Below, one piece after another: positions 1 through 8,241 of a stretch of DNA of 64,000 bases. The DNA comes from Roseomonas alba. Lineage in GTDB: Bacteria > Pseudomonadota > Alphaproteobacteria > Acetobacterales > Acetobacteraceae. Every line of letters begins with the position of its first letter. Position 1 is the first letter of the stretch. The DNA lies in the NCBI RefSeq assembly GCF_019430885.1, contig NZ_JAHYBZ010000012.1, positions 1-64,000 on the forward strand. The letters run 5' to 3'. The translations under genes and the position numbers were made by a program. The notes under the pieces are model-generated. The model did not search any database. It worked only from the letters and a program-made list of their open reading frames with translations, and was not told the origin of the DNA.

Positions 1-68
1 GGCCCGCACCCCCGCCCGGCCACCCATGCAGCATGGTGTCGTTGGGCGGCCGGGCGGGGGTGCGGGCC
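1..68. repeat. perfect 21-bp inverted repeat
   Basis: Bases 1-21 and 48-68 are exact reverse complements and almost entirely G/C. They enclose a 26-nt loop that itself holds a 6-bp dyad (CCATGC at 24-29, GCATGG at 31-36). No T-run follows on either strand, so it is not a textbook terminator. It touches the window edge and may extend to the left. It lies upstream of the IalB-like gene and could end an upstream transcript or belong to a repeat family. Confidence 0.8.
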
Positions 69-160
69 GGTGCCGGCATCGCGATAGCGCCGAATGGCGC
101 ATTCCCGAACCTCCTCCGACGCGGTTGCTCCAACGGGCCGGGCTTCGTATCTAGAGGCCC

Positions 161-685
161 ATGCGAACGCTCCTCCTCGTTCCGGCCCTGGTCGCCCTGG
201 CCGTGGTGCCTGCCCTGGCGCAACAGCGTGGCGGATCGGCAACGCCGCAAGCCCCGCGACGACTGGGCGATTTCCAGTCCTGGACCGCCGCCGTGCATAC
301 GGAGAGCGGGCAGAAGGTCTGCTATGCCTTCACGCGCGCAACCCGCACCGATCCGGCGCGGGAGAACGTCATCCTGACCGTGACGCACCGTTTCAACGGG
401 CGTGACCAGGTGGCGCTCTCGGCGGGCTATGCCTACCCGCGCAATGCCGCGGTCACGGTCGCGGTCGGCCAGCGGGAGCTGCCCTTCTACACCGGCGGCA
501 GCTCGGCCTTCGCCCGGGACGGGCGTGCCGCCGTCGCCGCCTTCCGTGGCGGCGCGCAGGCCGTGGCCCGCGGGCCGCGGGCCGGGGGGCGCGGCACGAC
601 CAACGATACCTTCAGCCTGTCCGGCTTCTCGGCAGCCTATGACGCCATCAGCCAGGAATGCCCGCCGGGCCCGGCACGCCGATGA
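161..685 (+). CDS. invasion-associated locus B (IalB)-like secreted protein
   Basis: A 174-residue protein with a signal peptide (residues 1-20, cleavage after ALA or AQ). The mature part follows the IalB family pattern: a DFQSW start, a KVCYAF segment with Cys54, a central strand-rich region and a second cysteine near the C-terminus (Cys167) that probably pairs with Cys54. IalB-family proteins are small periplasmic or surface proteins of alphaproteobacteria with no settled biochemical role, and the invasion name comes from Bartonella. The stop codon overlaps the rlmN start (ATGA), so the two are probably co-translated. Family assignment rests on pattern recognition. Confidence 0.7.
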   Translation: MRTLLLVPALVALAVVPALAQQRGGSATPQAPRRLGDFQSWTAAVHTESGQKVCYAFTRATRTDPARENVILTVTHRFNGRDQVALSAGYAYPRNAAVTVAVGQRELPFYTGGSSAFARDGRAAVAAFRGGAQAVARGPRAGGRGTTNDTFSLSGFSAAYDAISQECPPGPARR

Positions 686-1863
686 CCGAAGCCCCCGCCA
701 CGGACGGGCTGGCCGAGGCGGAACGGGCTCGCATCCTCGCCAAGGCCGCCATCTTCGCCCCGCCCCCGGCCACGCTGCCGGATGGGCGGCGCGACCTCGT
801 TGGCCTGTCGCGCGAGGAACTCGCCGGGGAAATGCTGGCGATCGGGGAGAAGCCCTTCCGCGCCAAGCAGCTCTGGCACTGGATCTATCACCAGGGCGAG
901 ACCGACTTCGCCAAGATGTCGACCATCGCCAAGCCGATGCAGGCGAAGCTGGCCGAGCGCTTCATCGTCGGCCGGCCCGACGTCGCGATGCAGCAGGAGA
1001 GCGCCGATTCGACCCGCAAATGGGTCTTCGCCTTCCGCGACTCGCAGCGCGTCGAGACGGTCTACATCCCCTCGGCCGATGAGGATCGCGGCGCGGTCTG
1101 CATCTCCACCCAGGTCGGCTGCACCCTGTCCTGCCGCTTTTGCCATACCGGCACGCAAAAGCTGGTGCGCAACCTCGGCGCGGCCGAGATCGTCGGCCAA
1201 TTCATGGCCGCCCGCGATTCCTATGGCGAATGGCCCTCCCCCAAGGACGGCACGGCGCGGCACCTGTCCAACATCGTCGTCATGGGCATGGGCGAGCCGC
1301 TCTACAATTACGAGAACGTCGCCAAGGCCCTGCGCATCGTGATGGACCACGAGGGCATCGGCCTGTCCCGCCGGCGCATCACGCTGAGCACGAGCGGCGT
1401 CGTGCCGATGATGGACCGCTGCGGGGCGGAGCTCGGCGTCGGCCTGGCGGTGTCCCTGCACGCGGTGACCAACGAGCTGCGCGACGAGATCGTCCCGCTG
1501 AACCGCAAATACCCGATCGAGGAGCTGATGGCGGCCTGCCGCCGCTATCCCGGCGCCTCCAACGCGCGGCGCATCACCTTCGAATACGTCATGCTGCGCG
1601 GGGTGAACGATTCCGAGGCCGAGGCGCGCGAGCTGGTCCGGCTGATCAAGGGCCTGCCCGCGAAGGTGAACCTGATCCCGTTCAACCCCTGGCCCGGCAG
1701 CCCCTACAAGACCTCGACCTCGGAGGCGATCCAGCGCTTCGCGGCGATCGTCAACGACGCCGGCTATGCCAGCCCGATCCGGCGTCCGCGCGGGCGGGAC
1801 ATCCTCGCGGCGTGCGGGCAGTTGAAGACCGAAAGCGAAAGGCGGGCTCGCGGGGCGGCGTGA
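682..1863 (+). CDS. rlmN: 23S rRNA (adenine-2503-C2)-methyltransferase, dual-specificity RlmN
   Basis: A radical SAM methyltransferase that makes 2-methyladenosine at A2503 of 23S rRNA and in some tRNAs. The cluster motif CxxxCxxC is at residues 147-154 (Cys147, Cys151, Cys154). The two catalytic cysteines of the family are represented by the AVCISTQ segment just before it and the AACGQL segment near the C-terminus. The family's GMGEPL and SLHA segments are also present. I chose the ATG at 682 because it overlaps the preceding stop as ATGA; an in-frame ATG at 658 would add eight residues. The length of 393 residues is normal. Confidence 0.95.
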   Translation: MTEAPATDGLAEAERARILAKAAIFAPPPATLPDGRRDLVGLSREELAGEMLAIGEKPFRAKQLWHWIYHQGETDFAKMSTIAKPMQAKLAERFIVGRPDVAMQQESADSTRKWVFAFRDSQRVETVYIPSADEDRGAVCISTQVGCTLSCRFCHTGTQKLVRNLGAAEIVGQFMAARDSYGEWPSPKDGTARHLSNIVVMGMGEPLYNYENVAKALRIVMDHEGIGLSRRRITLSTSGVVPMMDRCGAELGVGLAVSLHAVTNELRDEIVPLNRKYPIEELMAACRRYPGASNARRITFEYVMLRGVNDSEAEARELVRLIKGLPAKVNLIPFNPWPGSPYKTSTSEAIQRFAAIVNDAGYASPIRRPRGRDILAACGQLKTESERRARGAA

Positions 1864-1871
1864 GGCCGGCC

Positions 1872-1900
1872 GGCCCCACCCGCCAGGCGGTGGGGCCTTC
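1872..1900 (+). terminator. probable rlmN terminator
   Basis: Arms GGCCCCACC (1872-1880) and GGTGGGGCC (1889-1897) form a 9-bp hairpin starting 9 nt after the rlmN stop, followed by TTCCT. The T-run is weak, so termination may be partial. Confidence 0.5.
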
Positions 1901-1914
1901 CTGAAGATCCCGCC

Positions 1915-2200
1915 GCTGCAGATCAAGGGGCCAAACCACCCGAGCAAAGGCCGAAGCGCCTCTGCAATCCTCCGATTGGAACGGCGCGCCATTGGCGGAA
2001 TGGCGCCGAGACGCGCATCTGCGCCCGCACCGCGTTCGGCGAGCGCTTCTGGAACGTTCAGCCCGGCGCCAGAAGATTGCGGTCCAGGTGCGCCAACCAC
2101 CAGGGGCACCCCATTGACGTTGCGCTGCAACGCCAATGGGACCTCGATGGCGGGGAGGTCCGGAGGGGCAGAGCGCCTCCGTTTCCAACCTCAGCGGAAG
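1915..2200. repeat. two-hairpin intergenic element, inverted pair (copy A)
   Basis: The left unit (about 1917-1990) has a degenerate GCAAAGGC...GCCTCTGC hairpin. The right unit, on the opposite strand (about 2105-2200), has the first hairpin CGGAGG (2161-2166)/CCTCCG (2176-2181). In place of the usual GGCC-GAAA-GGCC hairpin it carries a different long stem at 2111-2139: CCATTG, A, CGTTGC, GCT loop, GCAACG, C, CAATGG. It occupies the 450-bp gap between rlmN and the SDR gene. I see no credible gene there. Confidence 0.6.
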
Positions 2201-2316
2201 CGGCCGGGTCATCAGGACGTTTGGTGGTCCGGCGCAGGGCGGAATCCGTCCCTGCTTCAGCGTCCTCATCCGCGGTCATATGGGACGGGCCCTTCCGCCG
2301 CGCCCGGCAAGCGACC

Positions 2317-2985
2317 TCAGAACGTCTCCACCCAGGGCCGCACCTCGATCTCCCAGGACCAGGCAGACCGATGCTGGCGGATGAGGTGGAGATAGGTCTC
2401 GGCGATCGCATCCGGGTCCAGCAGCGCGTCCTCACCCGTCTCGGGCCGCCGCGTGCTGCGGATGCCGCCGTCGATGACGATATGCGCGACATGGATGCCC
2501 TTGGGGTGCAGCTCGCGCGCCATGGATTGCGCCAGGCCGCGCAGGGCGAATTTCCCCATCGCGAAGGGGGCGGATTGCGCATAGCCCTTCACCCCGGCCG
2601 AGGCGCCGGTCAGCAGGATGGTCCCGGAGCCGCGCTCCAGCATCCGCCGCGCCGCCTGCTGCGCCGCCAGGAAGGCCCCGAAGGCGCAGACCTGCAGCGT
2701 GCGCTGCACATCCGCCGGCACGAGGTCCACGAACGGCCCGCGCGTGCGGTAGGACGGGTTGTAGACCACCACCTCGGCATCGCCCTCGGCGTCGAACAGG
2801 TGCTCGACATGCGCCTCGTTCGCCGCGTCGCAGGCATGGGCGACGGCACCGGTTTCGGCCACCAGCGCATCCAGCTTGGCGATGTCCCGTGCGGCCAGGG
2901 CGATGTCGTAGCCCTCCTTCGCCAGCAGGCGCGCCAGGGAGGCCGAAAGCCCATCCCCCGCGCCGATGATCAGGGCCTTCGGCAT
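2317..2985 (-). CDS. short-chain dehydrogenase/reductase family protein
   Basis: A compact 222-residue SDR. The N-terminal nucleotide-binding motif is GAGDGLS (8-14), and LLTGAS holds the conserved Ser at about 129. The usual YxxxK pair reads FAMGK (141-145), so the catalytic Tyr is Phe while Lys145 is kept. The C-terminal segment GIHVAHIVIDGGI matches a small SDR subfamily that I recall also carrying Phe here, so it may not be a classical oxidoreductase. Substrate unknown. It is transcribed toward the 1.9-2.3 kb repeat region. The ATG at 2985 starts directly at the Rossmann strand. Confidence 0.8.
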   Translation of the reverse strand: MPKALIIGAGDGLSASLARLLAKEGYDIALAARDIAKLDALVAETGAVAHACDAANEAHVEHLFDAEGDAEVVVYNPSYRTRGPFVDLVPADVQRTLQVCAFGAFLAAQQAARRMLERGSGTILLTGASAGVKGYAQSAPFAMGKFALRGLAQSMARELHPKGIHVAHIVIDGGIRSTRRPETGEDALLDPDAIAETYLHLIRQHRSAWSWEIEVRPWVETF

Positions 2986-3036
2986 GTCTCGCTCCTTACC
3001 GCGTCCCTCGGCATGTGGTGCCTTCCGCGCGGAGCG

Positions 3037-3354
3037 TCAGACCCCCCGCGGCGCGAGCAGCATGACCGCCGCGCCGGCCAGGCACAGCGCGGCGCCGGCA
3101 ACGTCCCAGCGATCGGGGCGTACACTCTCGACCGCCCACATCCAGGCCAGGGATGCGACGATGTAGATCCCGCCATAGGCGGCGAAGGCGCGCCCCGCTG
3201 CCGCAATGTCCACGCGCGTCAGCAGCCAGGCGAAGGCGATCAGCGACGCGACGCCCGGGACCAGCCACCACGGGCTGCGATCCAGGCGCAGGACGGCCCA
3301 GAAGGCGAAGCAGCCGGCGATCTCGGCGGCGGCGGCAAAGGTGTAGATCAGCAT
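3037..3354 (-). CDS. YnfA/UPF0060 family small membrane protein
   Basis: A 105-residue, very hydrophobic protein with four predicted membrane helices, matching UPF0060 (YnfA) in length and in the segments [16 protein letters not shown] and SLAWMW. The family resembles small multidrug resistance transporters, but function in most species is unproven. I start it at the ATG at 3354, where the membrane-spanning sequence begins; a longer open frame upstream is low-complexity overlap with the neighbouring peptidase gene. Confidence 0.85.
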   Translation of the reverse strand: MLIYTFAAAAEIAGCFAFWAVLRLDRSPWWLVPGVASLIAFAWLLTRVDIAAAGRAFAAYGGIYIVASLAWMWAVESVRPDRWDVAGAALCLAGAAVMLLAPRGV

Positions 3355-3400
3355 GGCATGGGCGGCCGGGGAGGGGCGAGGCCCTTCCCCGATCCCTCCA

Positions 3401-4531
3401 TCAGTCGATGCTTTCCAGCAATTCGCACAGCGTCGCGCAGCGCGGCGCGAGGTCCTGCCACAGGATATGCTCGAACGGGGCGTGGGCGCCGGCGCCGGTG
3501 CAGCCGAGCCCGTCCAGCGTCGGCACGCCGATCGCCGCGGTGAAGTTGCCGTCCGACCCGCCGCCACGATGCTGCTTCGGTAACTCGTAGCCCATCCGGG
3601 CCGCGATGCCGTGCGCCATGACGTAGAGCTTCGTGATCTCCGGCGTCTCGACCATGGGCGGGCGGTTCATGCCGCCGGTGACCTCGATACGGATGCCGTC
3701 GGCCTCGCCCGCCATGCCGAGGATCAGGCGCTCGATGCGCTCGCCATCGGGGATGGTGGCGACGCGGCAGTCGATCTCGCAGCCGGCTTCGGGCGGGACC
3801 ACGTTGGGGCGGGTGCCGCCCCAGATCGGCGCGACATTGGTGGTGGTGCCGCCGGGCAGGTCGGTCAGGGCGTGGATCTCCAGGATCTTCTTCGCCAGCG
3901 CGACCACGGCGCTGCGCCCGTCCTGCCAGTTGCCGCCGGCATGGGCCGACACGCCATGCACCTTCATCACGAAGCGGCCGACGCCCTTGCGCGCCGTGAC
4001 GCAGGCGCCGTTCGGGCCGCCCGCCGGTTCGGGAATCAGCACGGCGCGGGCGCCGGTCGCGGCCTTCTCGATCGGGGCGCGGCTGGTCGGGCTGCCGACT
4101 TCCTCATCCGGGGTCAGCAGCAGGACGATGGGGCGCTTCGTCGCGATCTTCTGGCGCAGGATCTCGCGCACCGAATGGAAGGCGAAGAAGGACCCCGCCT
4201 TCATGTCGTAGATGCCCGGGCCATGCGCCTTCGCGCCATCCACCTTCCACGGCATGGACGTCGCGAGGGTGCCATGGTCCCACACCGTGTCGAGATGCCC
4301 GGCGACCACGACCGGCGCGCCTTCGCCCGGCGTGCGGGCGATCAGCGTGTCGCCATAGCCGTCATAGCCCGGCAGGCGCTCGATCGCCGCGCCGACCGCG
4401 GAAAGTTCCGCCTGCGCCTTGTCGATCAGCCCGTTCACCGCCTTGGGGTCGGTGGTCGGCGTCTCGTGCAGCACCCATCCCTTGAGTTCCTCGAGCAGGC
4501 GTTCTGAGGAGCCGATCTCGGTCTGGGGCAT
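3401..4531 (-). CDS. M20 family metallopeptidase, carboxypeptidase G2-like
   Basis: A 376-residue zinc exopeptidase of the M20/M28 clan. Visible metal and catalytic residues are His79 and Asp81 in GHLDTVWD, Asp109 in [10 protein letters not shown], and the Glu pair 143-144 in TPDEEVGS. The spacing and the [14 protein letters not shown] segment fit glutamate carboxypeptidase (CPG2)-type members, which remove C-terminal Glu or cleave related amides; the true substrate is unknown. There is no signal peptide, so it is probably cytoplasmic. An in-frame ATG 20 codons upstream (4591) adds an unconserved basic stretch, so I prefer 4531. It is divergent from the MaoC hydratase gene. Confidence 0.85.
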   Translation of the reverse strand: MPQTEIGSSERLLEELKGWVLHETPTTDPKAVNGLIDKAQAELSAVGAAIERLPGYDGYGDTLIARTPGEGAPVVVAGHLDTVWDHGTLATSMPWKVDGAKAHGPGIYDMKAGSFFAFHSVREILRQKIATKRPIVLLLTPDEEVGSPTSRAPIEKAATGARAVLIPEPAGGPNGACVTARKGVGRFVMKVHGVSAHAGGNWQDGRSAVVALAKKILEIHALTDLPGGTTTNVAPIWGGTRPNVVPPEAGCEIDCRVATIPDGERIERLILGMAGEADGIRIEVTGGMNRPPMVETPEITKLYVMAHGIAARMGYELPKQHRGGGSDGNFTAAIGVPTLDGLGCTGAGAHAPFEHILWQDLAPRCATLCELLESID

Positions 4532-4647
4532 GGCGATTTGTCCTGTTGCTGGAAGGTCCGGCTTCTGGCAGCGGGGTTTTCGCTTGTCCATCCCGGGCAG
4601 GGCCGTTAACGACCGTGCCGCAGCGCAGCAGAGGATTGTTGCCGCCC

Positions 4648-5091
4648 ATGCCCGACTCCTACGCTTTCGAGGACCTCTCGGTCGGTCTGACCGCGAAATT
4701 CTCCAAGACCGTCACCGAGGCCGATATCGTGCTGTTCGCCGCCGTCACGGGCGACACCAACCCGATGCATCTCGACGCCGAATACGCCGCGACCTCCATC
4801 TTCAAGGAGCGTATCGCCCACGGCATGCTGGCGGCGGGGCTGATCACCAAGGTGCTCGGCACGCAGCTTCCGGGCCCGGGCACGATCTACATGTCGCAAT
4901 CCTTGAAGTTCCGGGCCCCAGTGCGGATCGGCGAGACGGTGACCGCGACGGTCGAGGTCATGGCCCTGCATCCCGAAAAGCGCCGCGCCACGCTGCGCAC
5001 GGTCTGCACGGTGAAGGGCGAACCGGTGCTCGAGGGCGAGGCCTATGTCTCCGTTCCCTCCCGCGCCCAGGCGGTCAAGGCCGCGGAGTAA
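4648..5091 (+). CDS. MaoC/PhaJ-type (R)-specific enoyl-CoA hydratase
   Basis: A 147-residue single hot-dog-fold protein. The hydratase motif is intact: Asp36 and His41 in the GDTNPMHLD segment, followed by the IAHGMLAAGL helix. Such enzymes hydrate trans-2-enoyl-CoA to (R)-3-hydroxyacyl-CoA, feeding polyhydroxyalkanoate synthesis or other acyl-CoA routes. No PHA synthase is in the window, so the pathway is open. Start at 4648 puts the ATG right before the conserved fold; an upstream in-frame start would read through the intergenic region. It ends 4 nt before the LOG gene. Confidence 0.85.
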   Translation: MPDSYAFEDLSVGLTAKFSKTVTEADIVLFAAVTGDTNPMHLDAEYAATSIFKERIAHGMLAAGLITKVLGTQLPGPGTIYMSQSLKFRAPVRIGETVTATVEVMALHPEKRRATLRTVCTVKGEPVLEGEAYVSVPSRAQAVKAAE

Positions 5092-5095
5092 CATC

Positions 5096-5677
5096 ATGCG
5101 TCGCGTCTGTGTCTTCTGCGGGTCGGCTGTCGGCGCGCGCCCGGACTATGCCGAGGCGGCCGAGACACTCGGCCGCGCCATCGCCGCGCGGGGCCTCGGC
5201 CTGGTGTTCGGCGGCGGCGCGGTGGGGCTGATGGGCATTGTCTCGCGTGCCGTGATCGCGGCGGGGGGCGAGGTCATCGGCATCATCCCCCATGGCCTGA
5301 TGATGCGGGAGGCCGGCAACCGGGACCTGACCGACCTGCGCGTCGTCGCCTCCATGCACGAGCGCAAGGCCATGATGGCCGAGCTGTCCGACGGCTTCCT
5401 GGTACTGCCCGGCGGCTACGGCACGCTGGAAGAGGTGATCGAGGCGCTGACCTGGCTGCAGCTCGGCATCCACGGCAAGGGCGTGGTCTTCGTGGACACG
5501 CTCGGCTACTGGCAGAAGCAGATGGCGATGCTGGACCACATGGTCGAGGAAGGCCTGCTGAAGCCGCAGATGCGCGCCTTCGCCATGATCGCGCCGGACC
5601 CCGAGGCGGCGCTCGACACGCTGGCGGCCTTCACACCGCCGCCCATGCCGCGCTGGCTGCTGCCGGGCGAAGGCTGA
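5096..5677 (+). CDS. LOG family protein (TIGR00730), nucleotide 5'-monophosphate phosphoribohydrolase
   Basis: A 193-residue Rossmann-like protein with the family hallmark PGGYGTLEEV at residues 105-114, the GGGAVGLMG phosphate loop at 39-47 and the conserved HERK segment (about 89-92). Plant and bacterial LOG proteins release the base from cytokinin nucleotides or from AMP; most bacterial members have an unproven housekeeping role. The start ATG at 5096 begins at the family-typical RRVCVFCGS. It lies 4 nt behind the MaoC gene and 14 nt before ribF, so these three genes probably form one operon. Confidence 0.88.
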   Translation: MRRVCVFCGSAVGARPDYAEAAETLGRAIAARGLGLVFGGGAVGLMGIVSRAVIAAGGEVIGIIPHGLMMREAGNRDLTDLRVVASMHERKAMMAELSDGFLVLPGGYGTLEEVIEALTWLQLGIHGKGVVFVDTLGYWQKQMAMLDHMVEEGLLKPQMRAFAMIAPDPEAALDTLAAFTPPPMPRWLLPGEG

Positions 5678-5691
5678 GGAAGCACCATCGG

Positions 5692-6609
5692 ATGATCATC
5701 GAGGGTTGGCGGCAGGTGCCGCCGGAAGCCCGCGGCGCCACCGTCGCGCTGGGCAATTTCGACGGGGTGCATCTCGGCCACCTGGCGGTCCTGCGCGCGG
5801 CCCATGCGGCACGGCCCAACCTCCGCCTCGCCGCCCTGACCTTCGAGCCCCATCCGCGCGAGCATTTCCGCCCCGACGACCCGCCCTTCCGCCTGACCCT
5901 GCTGCCGGCCAAGGCCGCGGCGTTGCAGGCCGGCGGCGCGGCCTTCGTCTATGCGCTGCCCTTCGACGACGCCTTCGCCGCCATGACCGCCGAGGATTTC
6001 GTCGAGGAGGTGCTGCACAAGGGCATCGGCGCGAAGCACCTGGCCTGCGGACCGGACTTCGCCTTCGGCCACCGTCGCGGTGGCGACGTCGCCTTCCTGG
6101 CGCGCGAAGCCGAGAAGCGCGGCATGGGCCTGTCCATCGTCCCGCCCGTCCAGCATGACGGGGAGGCGATCTCCTCCACCCGCATCCGCCGCCTGTTGCA
6201 GGACGGATACCCGGAGCGCGCCGCCGAAAAGCTCGGCCGGCCTTGGGAAATTCGCGGCACGGTGGTGCATGGCGACAAGCTCGGCCGCGTGCTGGGCTGG
6301 CCGACCGCGAATATCTGGATCGGGCGGCACCTGGAACCGGCGCGCGGCGTCTATGCCGTGACCGTCGCCCTGCCCGACGGGTCCGAGGCCAAGGGCGTCG
6401 CCAATGTCGGCCGGCGCCCGACCCTCGGCGGCGATCCCGAGACGCGGCTCGAAACCTTCATCTTCGACTTCGACGGCAATCTCTACGACCAGGAGATCGG
6501 CGTGCGGCTGGTGCGCTTCCTGCGTCCGGACGCGAAATTCGCGGGGCTCGAGGAGCTGAAGGTCGCGATCGCGCAGGATGTCGAGGACGCCAAGGCCGCG
6601 CTGGGGTGA
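5692..6609 (+). CDS. ribF: bifunctional riboflavin kinase/FAD synthetase
   Basis: A 305-residue fusion. The N-terminal nucleotidyltransferase domain (about 1-185) has LGNFDGVHLGH and the SSTRIRRLL segment. The C-terminal flavokinase domain (about 190-305) has the GRVLGWPTANI segment and GVYAV. It phosphorylates riboflavin to FMN and adenylylates FMN to FAD. No FMN riboswitch is visible, and the 14-nt gap to the LOG gene would not hold one. It converges with the small secreted gene at 6622. Confidence 0.95.
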   Translation: MIIEGWRQVPPEARGATVALGNFDGVHLGHLAVLRAAHAARPNLRLAALTFEPHPREHFRPDDPPFRLTLLPAKAAALQAGGAAFVYALPFDDAFAAMTAEDFVEEVLHKGIGAKHLACGPDFAFGHRRGGDVAFLAREAEKRGMGLSIVPPVQHDGEAISSTRIRRLLQDGYPERAAEKLGRPWEIRGTVVHGDKLGRVLGWPTANIWIGRHLEPARGVYAVTVALPDGSEAKGVANVGRRPTLGGDPETRLETFIFDFDGNLYDQEIGVRLVRFLRPDAKFAGLEELKVAIAQDVEDAKAALG

Positions 6610-6621
6610 AGCGGCCGGCGC

Positions 6622-6978
6622 CTATCGGACCGAGATGGCGATGGTGAAGCGTTCGGACGAAAGGGACCGGAACAGCTGGCTGACGCGAACGCGGTAGCTG
6701 CGCCGCTCGGTCGTGAAGGTCAAATCATCCCGTCCGTCGGCGACGCCATCGACGCCAATGATGATGTTGCGGCCGGCTGTCACCCGCAGTCGTGCTGTCT
6801 GACCGGCCCCGGTGGCGAGGCTGTAGCAGAGGACATCCTCGGGCGACGCAATGCCCGTTATGGTTGTTCCGGTTGCGCCGCGCGGGAAGCGGATATCGCT
6901 GCAAGGAGCCTGGGCATGGCCCGACGCCGTCCAGGCGAGGACGACCGCCCCCCACAGCCATGCGCCATGTCGCGGCAT
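6622..6978 (-). CDS. small secreted protein of unknown function
   Basis: A 118-residue protein with a clear signal peptide (1-22, ending near SGHAQA) and a mature part of about 95 residues rich in beta-type sequence, with two cysteines (the CSD and VLCY segments). I do not recognise a family. Start at 6978 is supported by a GGGAGG ribosome-binding site just upstream; a longer frame begins 19 codons earlier and lacks this. It is convergent with ribF, 12 bp apart. Confidence 0.6.
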   Translation of the reverse strand: MPRHGAWLWGAVVLAWTASGHAQAPCSDIRFPRGATGTTITGIASPEDVLCYSLATGAGQTARLRVTAGRNIIIGVDGVADGRDDLTFTTERRSYRVRVSQLFRSLSSERFTIAISVR

Positions 6979-7130
6979 CGCGGGCCTCCCGAAATGTTCA
7001 ACAGGAGGAGAACCCGAATCCGGCCGGCAGCCCAAGCAGCAAGAACATGATTTCGCCCCGGCCGGTCAGGCGGCCGGCGCGTGGGGGAGGGGGGACCCCA
7101 ATGCGCGCATGCCGGGGCAAGGCGCCCCGC

Positions 7131-7958
7131 TCAGCGCGCCAGCCCCAGCCCTGCCAGGTATTCCGCCGCCTGCCGGATGCGCCCCTTGTCGCGCAGCTCG
7201 ATCATCAGCCGGGGCATTGTCTCCAGCGTGGCGAGGGCCGCGAAGACCGCCGTCCAGCGGATATTGCCCTCGCCCGGGGGCCAGTGCCGGTCGGCATAGC
7301 CGTCGGTGTCCTGAAGATGGACATGGTCCAGCAGGTCGCCCGCCGCGGTGATGAAGTAGTCCGGCGGCGGCGCGCCGGTGGACCCGTGGGCGTAGTTGGC
7401 ATGCCCGGTATCGACCGACAGCTTCACCGAGGGCAGCCCGATCGACAGCGCGAGATGGGCGCGGTCCCGTGGGTCCTTGTCCTCGATGTTCTCGATGACC
7501 AGGGTGACGCCCAGTGCCTCGGCCCGACGGGCAGCGGGCAGCAGCGTGTCATGGGCGTGCGCGGTGACCTCCGCCCGCGCCTTGTGGTCCATGTCGAGGT
7601 TGTTGTGCATCCAGGTCGTGTAGGGGCTGTGGACGACCATCTGGGTCGCGCCCGTCTCGGCACAGGCATCGAGGCCCTGGTCGAGACGCCTGCGCACCAC
7701 GGCGCGGATCTCGGGGTCCGGGGAGGCGATGGAGAAGCCCCAGAACGGTCCGTGCAGGCCGAGCCGGCCGGTGTGGCCGGCCAGCATCTCCCGGGCGCGG
7801 GCGGCGCGGTCCTTCCAGTCCGGCGCGTCCAGCACCTCGGCGAAGCAGAAATCCTGCAGCTCGACGTCGCGCTGGTCGGCGAGGATCCATTCGCGATAGG
7901 CAGGCAGGCTGGCGATCGGCAGGCAGGCGCCGAGAACGGGACGCGGATCGGCCGGCAT
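7131..7958 (-). CDS. sugar phosphate isomerase/epimerase family protein (AP endonuclease 2-like TIM barrel)
   Basis: A 275-residue TIM-barrel protein of the xylose isomerase-like superfamily. Metal-ligand segments typical of the fold are visible in order: VIENIED (Glu), SVDTGHANYAHG (Asp/His), HVHLQDTDG (His) and MIELRD (Glu). Members include sugar epimerases, hydroxypyruvate isomerases and endonuclease IV relatives; the substrate cannot be read here. I start at the ATG at 7958; an in-frame upstream start (8015) adds 19 low-complexity residues. It is divergent from ileS. Confidence 0.75.
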   Translation of the reverse strand: MPADPRPVLGACLPIASLPAYREWILADQRDVELQDFCFAEVLDAPDWKDRAARAREMLAGHTGRLGLHGPFWGFSIASPDPEIRAVVRRRLDQGLDACAETGATQMVVHSPYTTWMHNNLDMDHKARAEVTAHAHDTLLPAARRAEALGVTLVIENIEDKDPRDRAHLALSIGLPSVKLSVDTGHANYAHGSTGAPPPDYFITAAGDLLDHVHLQDTDGYADRHWPPGEGNIRWTAVFAALATLETMPRLMIELRDKGRIRQAAEYLAGLGLAR

Positions 7959-8241
7959 GGGGGGTTCCCTGGATGCGGATGCATCCCTTGTCGCCGGCTG
8001 GCCGGGCCGGGCCAAGGAACCGTATGGCGATGATTACGTGACGTCCGCATGACTGCCGCCGTGGCGGCCCGGCTTGACGGGCGGGCAGGCCCCTCCGCAT
8101 ATGCGCGCCATGGCTTGGGACGCGCATGCGCGAATTATCGACCCGGCCCTCGCTTGAGGGTCGGGTACTGCCGCACGCCACCCCCATGACCCGCCGCCGC
8201 GCCCCCACGCCCCGCCCGCCGGCGCACCGAGACAGGCTCCC
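7959..8241. other. ileS upstream region with dyads
   Basis: A non-coding gap between divergent genes. It holds the perfect 12-bp palindrome CGCGCATGCGCG (8121-8132) and a stem CCCTC-GCTT-GAGGG (8147-8160), with alternative arms CGACCC/GGGTCG (8139-8144, 8158-8163). I cannot identify a T-box or defined promoter boxes. A role in ileS expression is possible but unsupported beyond position. Confidence 0.35.

Noticed and set aside
637-2136. Long open frame of 499 codons on the minus strand opposite rlmN
   Set aside because: It is antisense to a clear rlmN, has low-complexity Arg/Ala/Gly content and no recognisable motif; GC-rich DNA gives such frames often.
1864-2316. Small genes inside the gap between rlmN and the SDR gene
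   Set aside because: All open frames here cross the hairpins of repeat copy A and have no ribosome-binding site or known domain.
2077-3543. 488-codon plus-strand open frame
   Set aside because: It runs antisense through the SDR and the YnfA-like genes and has no family features.
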